A program made the position numbers and the translations under genes. Below are positions 9,757-20,684 of a DNA stretch of 64,000 nt, piece after piece. Position 1 is the first letter of the stretch; every line of letters begins with the position of its first letter. The stretch is from contig JALIGW010000016.1 of assembly GCA_023053685.1 (NCBI GenBank), positions 10,105,001 through 10,169,000 on the forward strand, read 5' to 3'. The notes beneath the pieces were generated by a model. That model was not told where the DNA came from. It did not search any database and worked only from the letters and a program-made list of their open reading frames with translations. The DNA is from Diadophis punctatus similis (taxonomy: Eukaryota > Chordata > Lepidosauria > Squamata > Dipsadidae).

Positions 9757-10671
9757 AGCAACTCTCCTGCGAGGGTCCGGATGCCGCTGTCAGCAAGGAG
9801 GTCGCTCCAGTGGTGGTCATAGCCCGCGCTCAGCAAGGGCTCCTGTTTCCTGGAACCGCAACGGACGACCCTGACGACCGATGCCAGCACCACGGGCTGC
9901 GGGGCCCACACCGACTCTCTAGTCGCCCAGGGGACTTGGTCCAGGAAGGAACAGGTTCTGCCAATAAACCTGTTAGAGCTCAGAGCAGTTCGGTTGGCTC
10001 TGACTCATTTTCAACAGCATCTGTCCGACCGTCATGTCCTCGTACTCACGGACAACGTGACGACAAAAGCGCATATAAATCGCCAGGGCGGCACCATCTC
10101 CAAGGCCCTTATGAACGAGGCAATGATTCTGGGACTGTGGGCGGAGCGGTACCTGTCTTCAATCACGGCAGAACACATTTCCGGTGTCGACAACACCACA
10201 GCAGACTGGCTCAGCCGGAATGCTATCAATCCGGCAGAGTGGTCCTTACACCCGGACATTTTTCAGGAGATCACCAACCGCTTCGGAACACCGACCGTGG
10301 ATCTGTTCGCGACTCCGGCGAACGCCAAACTCCCCAGGTTCGTGACCAGGTTCCGGACGCCGGGCGCGGAGGACATGGACGCTCTACGCTGCCGGTGGCC
10401 GCAGGATCTCTTATACGCCTTCCCACCTCTCCCGTTGATCCCCAAAGTCATACGGCGGGTAATATTGCTGAAGGCGGAGATCATCCTCCTCGCCCCACAT
10501 TGGCCCAGGAGGACTTGGTTCGAGGACCTTATATCCGTGTCCGCGTCACCTCCCTGGCGGATCCCGCCGACAGAGTGGTCGCTTGCCCAGGGGTCAGTGC
10601 ACCATCCAGAGCCGCACTGGCTACAACTGACCGCCTGGCGCTTGAGCGGATCACTCTGCAACACCGCCTAG
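9757..10671 (+). pseudogene. DIRS ORF2 3' part: RNase H and methyltransferase-like domain
   Basis: It continues the RT frame after the gypsy insertion. An in-frame TAG at 9820 interrupts it; otherwise it is open to TAG 10669. RNase H residues are Asp 9880 (TTDASTTGCGAH), Asp 10051 (VLTDNVTTKAH) and Asp 10204 (VDNTTADWLSR). After that comes the conserved DIRS methyltransferase-like domain (FGTPTVDLFATPANAKLPRF, LYAFPPLPLIP, ILLAPHWPRRTWFEDL), whose role in the cycle is not settled. It overlaps the recombinase frame at its end. Confidence 0.9.
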
Positions 10672-10694
10672 TTCCGGACAATATCTCTTCAATC

Positions 10695-11711
10695 ATGTTG
10701 GCCTCTAGGCGGCCGTCGACGGAGCGAATCTATTCCACCACCTGGCGCGCCTTTTGTGGCTGGTGTGCGCAGGTGGGATACTCGCCAGTCGACCTATCCA
10801 TCATCAACGTCATCCAGTTCCTACGGCAGGGCCTTGCCAAGGGCCTCGTTCCCAACACCTTGCGCAGGCAGGTAGCAGCGCTTTCGACTGTGTTGTCATG
10901 CCCGCACCTGGACTCGCTCTCCGCTCATCCACTAATGAGACAATTCCTGAAAGGGGTCACTAATCTTTGCCCCCCTGTGGTGCACCGCTTCCCCACATGG
11001 GACCTCTCCAAAGTTCTCTCCGCCCTAACTGTAGCCCCCTTCGAACCCTTGGCCACTATCCCATTGGCGCATCTGTCCTTTAAGGTTGCTTTTCTCGTGG
11101 CCGTAACCTCCGCGTGGCGGATATCCGAACTCGCAGCCCTGTCGGTGCGCGACGACCTGTGCGTTTTTCATAGCGACAGGGTGGTTCTTCGCCTGGACCC
11201 GGCATTTGTGCCCAAGGTGAATACTCCTTTTCATAGAGCGCAGGAAGTCATCTTGCCCACATTTTTTCAAAATCCGATCTCCGACTCTGAACGGGCTTGG
11301 CACATGCTAGATGTCAGGCGCGCTCTGGACATCTATCTCAAACGTACAGCCTCTCTTCGGCGCACTGAGACTCTCTTTGTGACTTTCCGTTCCTCTAAAC
11401 AGGGTCGTAAGGCGTCCTCCACAACGATCGGACGTTGAATCCGTGCGGCCATTTCCTTGGCCTACAAGCATATGTCTTTGTCCCGACCGTCGGGCCTCAC
11501 AGCCCATTCCACCCGCAGTGCTGCAACGTCCGCGGCATGGAATGCTAGAGCTTCCGTAGCCGAGGTGTGCAGGGCGGCCACATGGTCCTCCCTGACTCCC
11601 TTCATCAGACATTACAAATTGGACGCTTATGCCTCGGAGGAGGCCGATTTCGGCAGACGGGTGTTGGGGACGGGGTTGCCTTTGGGTGATTCTCCCAGCC
11701 AGGACGATTGA
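10695..11711 (+). pseudogene. DIRS tyrosine recombinase with one premature stop
   Basis: The frame is open far upstream, but protein-like sequence starts near the ATG at 10695. An N-terminal SAM-like DNA-binding region (RRPSTERIYSTTWRAFCGWC, LVPNTLRRQVAALSTV) precedes the catalytic domain. The catalytic residues are Arg 11118 (SAWRISELAAL), His 11505 and Arg 11514 (GLTAHSTRSAATSAAW) and Tyr 11613 (IRHYKLDAYA). This enzyme integrates the circular DIRS DNA. TGA at 11436-11438 falls before the second catalytic box; the frame then runs on to TGA 11709, so a single TGG to TGA change is likely. The full set of catalytic residues is present on either side. Confidence 0.9.
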
Positions 11712-11742
11712 TCCCCCCCTAGGGACGCCAGCTTTGGTATGT

Positions 11743-11839
11743 CCCATTCCTTGGAGGCTAGCTCCGCCCACTATGGAGAAGGGACGTTGGTACTCACCTG
11801 TGAGACGTCCTTTCTCGTAGGGCGGAGCTAGCCTCCAAG
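11743..11839 (+). repeat. internal complementary region of the DIRS element
   Basis: 11743-11780 is the reverse complement of the left end (300-337), and 11781-11839 is the reverse complement of the right end (12109-12167). The junction shows how the two termini abut in a circular intermediate. Both matches look almost perfect. Confidence 0.92.
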
Positions 11840-12017
11840 TCCCTCCCACGTCTGGGGCTGGCTGGAAGTTGCGGGTCCATGGTTGTACATAATTATTCAT
11901 TGTCTTGATCGTGATCTTTCACATATACATAGTTCTAATTTTCTGGTACTTCTTGTATATAGTTGATAAATTCTTGTTGTTTTTGGAGAAGCACCTTGAG
12001 TCTGTCTTTATCCCTCG

Positions 12018-12128
12018 ATTAAAAGAGGGGGTGCCACTCTAGGTTGGCACTATTTATACCTTTTCTAAGACTCGGTCCTATTGGCTAGAGGGCAGATTTA
12101 ACCCATTCCTTGGAGGCTAGCTCCGCCC
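12018..12128 (-). repeat. right inverted terminal repeat of the DIRS element
   Basis: Reverse complement of 310-422. It includes an inward-facing minus-strand TATAAATA (12058-12051), so it could drive antisense transcription through the recombinase gene. Confidence 0.9.
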
Positions 12129-12167
12129 TACGAGAAAGGACGTCTCACAGGTGAGTACCAACGTCCC

Positions 12168-12429
12168 CTTTCAACTAAACACGGAGGCACAACTGGTTCT
12201 TTAGAATACACAAAGACTCGCTGAATGTAACATAACAGCAAAACTGTAGTGGTTGCAATATATATTTGTTCTCTATCTCTTACACACATACCCACAACTC
12301 TGGCATTAGTCAGAGAAACAGAAGCTGCCAAGTCTGGATTCAAACACAACTCAAAAAGTGGGTGGGCTGCTTTTATTCCCTAAAGTCCTTGCTTGCTTTG
12401 TTTTGTTGATTGACAAGCCTGGTAGCAAC
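12168..12429. other. right flank of DIRS, nothing recognised
   Basis: No coding or repeat signal is seen. Confidence 0.5.
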
Positions 12430-12610
12430 TCTTGCTTTATTTATTTTTTATTTATTTTATTTATTTATTTTTGTCAAGTACGTGTTGGTAATATACATAG
12501 ATATAACATTGTTTATATACATAAGATGAGTACTGATAAGAGGGAACATTAGGACAGGGACGGTAGGCACGCTGGTGCACTTATGCACACTTTATTGATT
12601 TACAATTCTG
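12430..12610 (-). mobile_element. CR1/Jockey-like LINE family B, 3' end fragment
   Basis: A TTTA-rich tail, then GTCAAGTACGTG, GGACAGGGACGGTAGGCAC and CTTATGCACAC, matching the 3' end of the longer copy at 37822-38562. Only the 3' untranslated part remains. Confidence 0.75.
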
Positions 12611-13526
12611 ATAATTATAATTGTTAATCAGATTGGGGAGAGGGTTTCCATGCACTCAGGCCCATCTTGCTTTGTCTGGTTCAGGTGGTTCATTTTTTTT
12701 TGTCCTTTATACTACCTTAACAACTTAGTTTCTTCTTATTTACCTCCCCCGAGGGATCTTTTACAAAAGATTACTGGTTTTTGTCCACTCTGCTTATGTT
12801 CCTGCTTCATCTTTAGATATAGCAGCTTCAGCCTAATCTCACAGTTGGACCTAAACCCCAGTGTCTAAAGAGCACATCTGCAACTACAAAGCAAAATAAA
12901 AAGCAATTTCTCTGAAGTAAAATGAACGATGCTTTCCTTTGTTCTCTCTCACACACAGACTTAACCATATTATATGGAAGAGGAGGCATGCAGATGTTTG
13001 CATAAATAAGAGATAAAATAGACACATACACCTCTTCACAAAATGCAGGCGAAAAATACAACACTCTAAAAAACACAGTTTGGGCAAAGAACAGAGGATT
13101 CTATTCACACATAGTTTGTTGCAAAGCAGGAATTATTAGCGACAAGTATATTATGAACTTTTACAAAATATTCATATTTTCTGTTTGTTCACTACACTTG
13201 GCTAATTGCATAATTCCGTCCTTTTCCAAATAATCCCATGTTCTGAAAATAATGGCTTGGGCTTCAGGTTGTTTCCAAATCTAGTGGCATTGTCAAGTTG
13301 CCGAATGGTGTACTTGATTCTCAACTCTATCATAGATTGGAGGTTATTGTCCTATAATTTCTCCTGGCAGAATATATGCTCAAATTTGCTGTTCCTTTGA
13401 CACTTAAAAACTTGTTTTAACCTTAACCTTGTTACTTAATTAATCAGTGCTCTAGATTTGCACAGTACAATGCAACATACACTAAATACGCAGGCTGAGT
13501 TTACACAATGAACCACACAGACATGT
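12611..13526. other. no gene seen
   Basis: AT-rich intergenic sequence; the short ORFs have no protein-like character. Confidence 0.5.
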
Positions 13527-13534
13527 ATGTGCAC

Positions 13535-13804
13535 CAGGGATGGGTTCTTATCGGTGCGGTCCACTCTGTTGTTCCGGTAGCGGCCCGCTGATTGCGCAAT
13601 TTGCGCACGATGGCTCCAATACTTTCTTTGGCGGTCCGGCGCGTGGCACCATCTTTTTTTTTTACTTTTTGGGCTTTTTTGCTTTCTGCACATGCACGGA
13701 AGCAAAATTGCATGAGGGGACACGCACGCGTAGCGAGCGTGCACACTAAACATGATGATGCGCACGCAGCGCACTGGTAGGCAGGTAAGAGGAACCTGCC
13801 CCTG
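13535..13804. mobile_element. hAT-like MITE, GGTGGGTT group
   Basis: Terminal inverted repeats CAGGGATGGGTTCTTA / TAAGAGGAACCTGCCCCTG. The 8-bp target duplication ATGTGCAC (13527-13534, 13805-13812) is perfect. No coding capacity. Confidence 0.85.
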
Positions 13805-13812
13805 ATGTGCAC

Positions 13813-14442
13813 AGATGAACATACAAACTGAACCAAGCCTGTAACTAATTTTAGGAGGATTTCGTGGGTTTCCGCTGACCTAACTAAACACAGCTAATAT
13901 TTTGGTTCTGATAGAATAATTAGATTAATCCTACTGTGATTAAGGCACTATTCTTAGGATAAGCAATTACTATCTCACTGGTTGAAACTGGTCCTTTAGC
14001 AGTAATATTTGACCTTTGTTAGTTCAAATATCATGTTGTGATGTATGCCCAGGTCTTTCATGCTAGAACCTCTCTTTGGAGTTTGTATTTAGCATAGATA
14101 ATTATAAACCTGTGTAAAAGTACACTAATGATAGAACTCAAGTGCCTGTGAAGTTAGTATGACTAGGGTTGCAAAGGTCACAAAACAATCTATATACAGC
14201 CCCATTTTTGCAGTCATCAAAGCATGCTAAGATATTGGTACAAGCTGAAGAAAAAAGAGCAACTTGGTTTTTTTTAACATGATCTAGACACCAACAAAGA
14301 GCAGCCTCTTATATATTCAGGTCCAAAACTGCTGATTGTCTTATTTGGAATACTGAAATTGGCCATTCGTTTCTTACAATCTATTTAGCATAACAAGGTG
14401 AAATGCTGCATTGGGAGTTTATCATCTAGAAAAGTAGCTAGC
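13813..14442. other. no gene seen
   Basis: Unremarkable AT-rich sequence. Confidence 0.5.
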
Positions 14443-14538
14443 CCAGAATTTCTCCACCTCAGCAACTTCTCTACTGTCTGAGGAATTCTGGGAATTGAAT
14501 TCTATCTATCCTGGAGGTGCTGAAGTTGAGAAACATTG
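14443..14538. mobile_element. decayed short inverted-repeat element
   Basis: CCAGAATTTCTCCACCTCAGC at the left and the complement of CCAATGTTTCTCAACTTCAGC at the right form an imperfect inverted repeat. It resembles the element families next to it but is older. Target duplication is not clear. Confidence 0.5.
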
Positions 14539-14546
14539 GCCTAGAC

Positions 14547-14692
14547 CAGGGGTAGGCAAACTACAGCTCTTTGAGGACCTGTGGACTTCAACTCCCAGAA
14601 TTCCTGAGCCAGCCATGCATGCATGGCTGGCTCAGGAATTCTGGGAGTTGAAGTCCACAGGTCCTCAAAGAGTCGTAGTTTGCCTAGCCCTG
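14547..14692. mobile_element. palindromic (foldback) hAT-like MITE
   Basis: About 146 bp forming an almost perfect palindrome centred on ATGCATGCAT. Ends CAGGGGTAGGCAAACTAC / GTAGTTTGCCTAGCCCTG. Flanks are GCCTAGAC and, three bases on, CCCTAGAC. The inner 102 bp differ from the copy at 37218-37363 by about one base. Confidence 0.8.
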
Positions 14693-14703
14693 GGGCCCTA
14701 GAC

Positions 14704-14838
14704 CAGGGGTAGGCAAAGTTGGCTCTTCTATGACTCGTGGACTTCAACTCCCAGACTTTCTGAGCCAATCATGCTAGCTCAGGAATTCTGTGAGTTGAAG
14801 TCTACGAGTCATAGAAGAGCCAACTTTGCCTACCCCTG
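14704..14838. mobile_element. palindromic hAT-like MITE
   Basis: Ends CAGGGGTAGGCAAAGTTGG / CCAACTTTGCCTACCCCTG. A perfect 8-bp duplication CCCTAGAC at 14696-14703 and 14839-14846. The arms are about 65 bp. Confidence 0.88.
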
Positions 14839-14846
14839 CCCTAGAC

Positions 14847-15594
14847 CAAGGATGTCCAACCTTGGCAGCTTTAAGATTTGTGTCCCAAAGATGCTTTTTC
14901 AAGAGGCAACTGGACTTTCTGGTTTTTCTTTGAAGACTTTTGCTTCTCATGGGGAAACAAAACAACCACTTCATAAATGCATGGCATAACAGAGGAGAAC
15001 AAACACATCAGGACTAGATTCAGCAGTCCATCTGCATTTAAAAGACAGGCCATTCTTTTGAAGACAACAAAGTCCATATTTTGGTTAGAGAGGATCACTA
15101 GTTTGAAAGAGGGGTTACAGAGGCCATCTATGTCAAAATTGAACAGCCCTCTCTCAACAGAGGGGCAGAGATACAACATAATCTATCTACAACACAGTCC
15201 TTTCAACAGTTCCAAGAAGGCTCCCCTTCCATTTGCACCACTCAGGTGACCCTGATGACACAGATAAACCTCCAGGTGACCTTAATGACCTGCTAAAAGA
15301 ATGCAAATGTCCAACTGTCTGCAAGGAGTATAAATCCTTCCATTCTCCACCATCCAGTCAGACCTGAAGAAGCTTCTTGGATGAGAAATGAAATGTCTTC
15401 AAAGAAAAACCAGAAAGTCCAGTTGCCTCTTGAAAAAGCACCTTTGGGACAACCATGACCTGGATGACCAAGAAGCTCCATAGACATTTAAGATTTGTGG
15501 ACTTCAACTTTCAAAAGTCTTGGGAGTTCTGACTGGGCAATTCTGGGAGTTGAAATCCATGAGTCTTAAAATTGCCATGGATGGACACCCCCTG
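14847..15594. mobile_element. palindromic hAT-like MITE, split by another insertion
   Basis: Left end CAAGGATGTCCAACCTTGG, right end CCATGGATGGACACCCCCTG. It is flanked by CCCTAGAC (14839-14846) and ACCTAGAC (15595-15602). The middle is interrupted at 14883-15486. Confidence 0.75.
14883..15486. mobile_element. insertion with terminal inverted repeats, family unknown
   Basis: About 600 bp with subterminal inverted repeats of about 55 bp (about 14883-14938 and 15395-15453, containing AAGTCCAGTTGCCTC on one strand). It is bordered by a 13-bp duplication TTTAAGATTTGTG (14870-14882, 15487-15499). The long duplication suggests reverse-transcriptase-mediated insertion rather than a cut-and-paste transposon. 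The motif CTTGGATGAGAAATGAAATG is one I associate with Penelope-like elements, but I cannot confirm that. Confidence 0.6.
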
Positions 15595-15602
15595 ACCTAG
15601 AC

Positions 15603-16235
15603 TACCCCTATCTTTGGGGAAAGAAAGTGCCCAAGTTCCAGTTAAGGTCACACTAAGATAAGATATGAACATACAAGTAAACTGCATTCTCCACTATTCT
15701 GTTAGAGGGGAAATGTCTGGGGAGTAAAGACAAATGGATAAGAAGATTATTCTTAGGGGTTTTTTATTTAGAAAGTGAAAGCACAATAAGGAGCTAAAAT
15801 GTGGAAGAGATTTGTAGAGATTCAATCACTGTAGTATAGCAAGCTTTCTTTTTTTCTTTTTTTTAAGGGGTGGTGGTGCTGAATCTTTACTTTCCCAAGG
15901 TCAGACATTTCATTACAGTATCTTATTATCTTGCACACAGCATATTTTGATCCCTTAGGAAATATTTAACACTTCAGGTGATAAATGAAGAAGAGCAGTA
16001 ATAAACATACGTTGGGGATAATTTTTTAAACTATATGGAAATGCTTGGTATTTTTTGCAGGTTTAAAAATGAACGATAATGTGCTACAAAGCTATCATAT
16101 GCATGAATGATTTTTATGAAACATAGTCAAGGGGAAACCTGGCGAAGATATGGTTATTGTCTTCACATGTAGGAAAGAATTAACTGTTTTTTTTTATTTT
16201 TATAGCCAGTTCTCCTTACAGCACACTTTTGCTCA
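15603..16235. other. no gene seen
   Basis: AT-rich; no ORF or repeat recognised. Confidence 0.5.
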
Positions 16236-16239
16236 CATC

Positions 16240-16305
16240 TATTCAAAATTAAGCCTCATTGAATTCAATTAGGCTTACTTTCAAGTAAATGCATATTGTA
16301 TTACG
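16240..16305. repeat. fragment of a common reptile repeat
   Basis: AAGCCTCATTGAATTCAATT followed by AGGCTTACTTTCAAGTAAAT resembles a sequence I recall as widely dispersed in reptile genomes. It is partly palindromic. The family is not named. Confidence 0.35.
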
Positions 16306-17085
16306 TCTCTTCTAGGAGAGAACACGAGAGACCCAAGTTGGACTTATTAAGTATCCAAACCTCTTACGATTGCTTTACTTTTGACATGTTCTCTGAACCC
16401 AGCCACTGAGCTTGTAAACTGAGATTTATGGCTTAGTATGTGCTTATCCAGCCACATGTGGCCTATTAAAAAGGGTTAATAGTTTACAGTTCAGCAATGT
16501 GTGACTCAGTCCGTTTAAACGTTTGAGCAATTACTTTTTATTTAATTTAGAAATAAGCACACAGATAAAGTGGGTTGATCAGATAAGCTTGATTCAGAAG
16601 AATTATTTTATTAGATACTTTCAACTTGTTATTCACAAATGACAACTTCCTTTTCAGATCTCACTTGGCACTTAAATTTACATTGCAGTATTGGGGTAGT
16701 TATTCACCAATTATTCTCAACTAAAATACTCTGGCAAGTAATGACCATTGCAAGAGAGCTATTTCTGCACTCTAGCAGGACTTCATGGAGTTCAACTTTT
16801 CTTACAGACTTCAAAAAATAATTGGTGTGTCAGTTACACTAATCGGGTAGATGACAAATTGAAGTTCTCTTCCTTTTTTTTGTAGGACATGTTGTCTCTT
16901 TCAAGAACATTCTTCATCCCAAACTGGCACCCTCAAAAGTAAAGATACTGAGAGTTTCTGAAAAGTTTAAAGTTTCTGAGAGCTTAAAGGAGCAAGTGTC
17001 AATAAATTAATACATCTTCCCTATTTTAATGTATCCAGCATTTACTTGTGGTCCCTCATGTATGCTTTTTGATCTCTACCTGTCA
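16306..17085. other. no gene seen
   Basis: Nothing recognised. Confidence 0.5.
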
Positions 17086-17086
17086 A

Positions 17087-17308
17087 TGTAATAGCAATAG
17101 TGCTTAGACTTATATACCGCTTTACAGTGCTTCACAGCCCTCTGAAAGTGGTTTACAGAATCAGCACATTGCCCCTAACATCCTGGGTCCTCATTTTACC
17201 CACTTCGGAAGGATGTGTTAACTTCAAGCTGCTCAGGATCGAACTCCTGGAGTGAGCAGTGAGTTAGCCCTGCAGTACTGCATTCTAACCACTGCACCAC
17301 CATGGCTC
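17087..17308 (-). mobile_element. tRNA-derived SINE (family with ACCGCTT...TATATAAGTC tail)
   Basis: On the minus strand it has a tRNA-like head with the A-box region GGTGCAGTGGTTAGAATGC, the core GACCCAGGATG, and the tail CGGTATATAAGTCTAAGC with ATTGCTATT repeats. Eight copies of this family occur in the window. Confidence 0.8.
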
Positions 17309-17333
17309 TAATAGGGTCCCCATCACAGTATAC

Positions 17334-17600
17334 CAGGGGTGTCAAACTCAATTTCATTGAGGACCGCATCAGGGTTGTATTTGACCTCGGGGAGTGGGCG
17401 TGGGTGTGGCCAGGGTGGGTGTGGCCAGGGTGGGTGTGGCGTGGCAAGCTCAACATGTCGGGGGCACCTGTGGTGGCCCGAGCACTCTGCCAGAGCCACC
17501 GCAGGCCACTTCTTCGCTGTTTCCAGGGTGGCCCTGCGGGCCAGATCTAAGCATCCCGTGGGCCGGATGTGGCCTGTGGGCCTTGAATTTGACACCCCTG
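17334..17600. mobile_element. hAT-like MITE, GTCAAAC group
   Basis: TIRs CAGGGGTGTCAAACTCAA / TTGAATTTGACACCCCTG. Target duplication CAGTATAC / CAGGATAC (7 of 8). It contains tandem GGGTGTGGCCA motifs. Confidence 0.85.
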
Positions 17601-17608
17601 CAGGATAC

Positions 17609-20119
17609 TGATCAAAATAAAAGTATTCCTAAATCCTGGGAATAACTCTCTAAAACCATCATGCTGCTGTGCTGGAGAAGCATAATAACTATTTACTTTT
17701 GCCTCTTTGATATCATATGCTTACAAAATGGGCATGTGGCCTTGAAAAAAAAATGTATTGCCCTGAGCTACTCCAAGAGCTAACTATCAAACTTGCTATT
17801 AGGTGCTGTTGGTGACCACCAAACCTGCTGGGATTTTGACATCTGCCACAAATGAAGTTGAGAGTTGGAGCTATTCACTGCACAATAAGGAGGCATTTGT
17901 AAGCCATTCATGCGATTCAGTGTGCAAACCTGATTAGTTCCCTGAAAAGCCTCTTAGTTACCAATAATGATTATCATTAGGTTTCATGCAGCGATAATAG
18001 CCGCTGAAATATTTGGTATAGGATCGGTAAGTCCTTTCCACGAAGCAGAGATTTGAGTGGTTGATCCAGGGTTCCAGAATACCTGGAAAAGCAATTTGCA
18101 TCACTGTCTCTTAGGTCCTGCAAAGTTGGAAAGGCCACAAGAGAAAAGAATTGTAAAAATAAAATACAACCACAGGATTTTAGAAGAATGTATAATATAA
18201 GGTCTAGTATAGAAGTTTAAAAGGCAGCAATTCAGCACTCAGTAAGAAAGAAAGAAGAACAGAGCATTCTCTCTATGTTGAGGATGGCAGTTTGGCTTTA
18301 GAGAAGAAGAATGAGACACATCACAAATATCAGTGCTTATATCTGACAATTAACTGTTCTGTACTAAGTATAACCTAGCTAGAATAGAGAATTAGAATAC
18401 CTTATAGAGGTAGAATATCTTATAGAGGTAGAATACCCTAGAATTAGCTAGAATTAGCTAGAATTCTAATACCCTAGAATTAGCTAGAATACCTTATTAT
18501 AGAGATGGAATGCAATCATCAGCTAGACTGTGGCAGCACCATTCAATACTGGAACTTCATAAATGTACAGATATTTTTATTGACAGAGATCAGCAAGTAC
18601 AGATTGTGGCAGAAATAAACATTTTTGAAACCAATCTTGGTAACATATCTAAGAGACATAGTCAACAAAGTTTAGTGTCAATTGGTTGGTACCAAAAGGA
18701 ATCAGCAATATTCTTATTTATGTTTTATAATAAAAAATTAGAGCAAGTTTAAGTATGAGGTGGACTGTCATAGTAGTTTGCTTTCTTTCATTGGCATCTG
18801 TGCTGTGGAAAAGGAGACAGTGTTGATGTACTTGTGATAACATGCAAGTGATGTAAGTGATATAAATTTGGTTTCATGACACACATGATATCCTCAAGGC
18901 TTTTAAAGGGCACCCATTTCTTCTCCCTTTAAAACAGACAATAATTAAGAATGTGCATTTTGAATAGGAAAGCATGGGGTCTATTTTTAAATTTGGACTT
19001 AAATGTACATTTATTTGCACTAATTCCATACTAGAGCCAATAAGTAAGGGGTATTAAGGGGTATTTGAAAAGTGAATGGATCCCTGAAAACAAATGCATT
19101 AAAATTAAGTGTATATGATTACCTCACGTATTTAGTCTTTTTCTCCTTCTGTTACACTACAAGAGAGAATATGATAATTTTCTGAGTGTCTGTAGGAAAA
19201 ACGAAGTCCAATCCTACATACACTAAGTTTGAAATATATTCTGTTGAGATCATTTGGAATCAATATAATTATAAGTACATATTGCAATTCAGAAAAAAAA
19301 ACCTTCTTTAGCTAGAAAAACACAATTTCATCTTTAGCTCATATACTTTACAGCCAGGTTCATGCAACATAAGAATTTTGGGAACTCATTTCAATCACTC
19401 TGACTTTTAACTAGTATTAGTCTATGAAATGCTAATTTAATCCATGTTCACTTGGTTAACTCAATGGTCAAAGAAAAAATCCAGCCAATATGCACAGAGC
19501 TGGTTTGAAGCACAGCAAGATGCAAGGATTCCATTTATCCAGGCCATTTCCTTACTTAAACTAATTTAATATTTCAATGCATTTCTTAATTGTAAATTAA
19601 CAAGAAAATTGCAAATTATTAAATTGCAAATTAAGTGTTAAAATGCTTTAAAACTCACTGCCTTGCGACAGCTGACGAAAACACACTAGCAATCTGTATG
19701 TGTGTCATCAAAATCCTGCACCCCTTTCTTCTTTTCAATCTAGGCAACCTAGGTTAGAATTTTGTCTCTTTGCCAACTGCATAAAAGTATCATGGAGACA
19801 ACAGGAAGGTTTTAGATGATTGGCATACCTGCAAGGAAGCACGTTTGCTTTTCGGTACAAAAGTTATAAATGACAGATTTTGTTAGACAAGGGATGTAGG
19901 TCACTGTGCTGTTAAGTGTATTAAAGAGCATCAGTGACTGAAGCTGCTGAAGGATGGAAAACTGCCAAAGCAGTTGGAGAGATGCTTCAAGGAGGAATGT
20001 CTGAATGATCCAACAGGAACAAATAGAAATGGAGAAGATTTGTGGAACAGACTGGCTGGTGAAACTATGGGAGCTCATCAAGAGAGACCAGGAACAACAG
20101 TATGGAGGAGAATGATCCC
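17609..20119. other. long stretch without genes
   Basis: AT-rich intergenic DNA. A small degenerate tandem repeat of AGAATTAGCT / TAGAATACC units lies at about 18380-18500. No exon-like ORF. Confidence 0.5.
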
Positions 20120-20352
20120 AGAGCCCTGATGGCACAGTGGTTAAAGTGCAGTATTGCAAACAAACTCTGTCCGCAGCCTAGAGTTCGATCCTGAGAGAGC
20201 TCAAGGTTGACTCAGCCTTCCATCCTTCTGAAGTCGGTAAAATGAGGACCCAGATTGTTGGGGAAAATATGCAAATAATGCTGACATTATAAACCACCCA
20301 GTGCTGTAAACGGGCGATATATACTATAAGTCTAAATGCTGTTGCTATTCTA
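20120..20352 (+). mobile_element. tRNA-derived SINE
   Basis: GATGGCACAGTGGTTAAAGT head, GAGTTCGATCC B box, CTCAAGGTTGACTCAGCC core and a TATAAGTCTAAATGC tail with TTGCTATTC. Confidence 0.8.
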
Positions 20353-20684
20353 AGAGACTCAGAAAAAGAACAATTTCCTCCTCCTCCTCCTCGGAATAGG
20401 AAAATGGAATAAAGCAAACTGTAGAGAAAAAGTTAGCATGGCAATGCAGTGATGAAGTTTAATAACTGTGTGGATAAGGAAGGGAGTAAGGAACTATAAG
20501 AAACTGTGTATATAAATGATTTGTTTGCTAAGCTAAGAGTGTCATATACTAGACATCTGAGCATGAATATATTTCCTAATGAATCCTAACAACAAAACAT
20601 CATTTTACTTTGAAGAATAACACTTTGTGTCTAGATTAATTCCTGTCTGTTTCCTACTTTCCAACAAAAATCTATCTTGCAGAC

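Larger units (their letters stand above)
300..12167 (+). mobile_element. DIRS-type tyrosine-recombinase retrotransposon, full length, split by a gypsy insertion
   Basis: The ends carry inverted terminal repeats (310-422 against 12018-12128). An internal complementary region at 11743-11839 holds the complement of the left 38 bp joined to the complement of the right 59 bp, the hallmark used by DIRS elements to rebuild their ends through a circle. In order it holds ORF1 (Gag-like), ORF2 (RT, RNase H, methyltransferase-like) and a tyrosine recombinase. No target duplication is expected or seen. Removing the 3974-9751 insertion leaves about 6.1 kb, the usual DIRS size. Two in-frame stops (9820, 11436) and the insertion make this copy non-autonomous. 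Confidence 0.93.

Noticed and set aside
9810..10640. N-terminal half of the long ORF that ends in the recombinase
   Set aside because: It overlaps RNase H/methyltransferase coding in another frame. Recombinase-like residues begin only near 10690.
13436..13836. Overlapping ORFs of 111 and 128 codons
   Set aside because: They run through a MITE and its flanks and have no recognisable domain.
15360..15405. Possible hammerhead in GGATGAGAAATGAAATGTC
   Set aside because: The CTGATGA box is not matched and the helices do not arrange as required.
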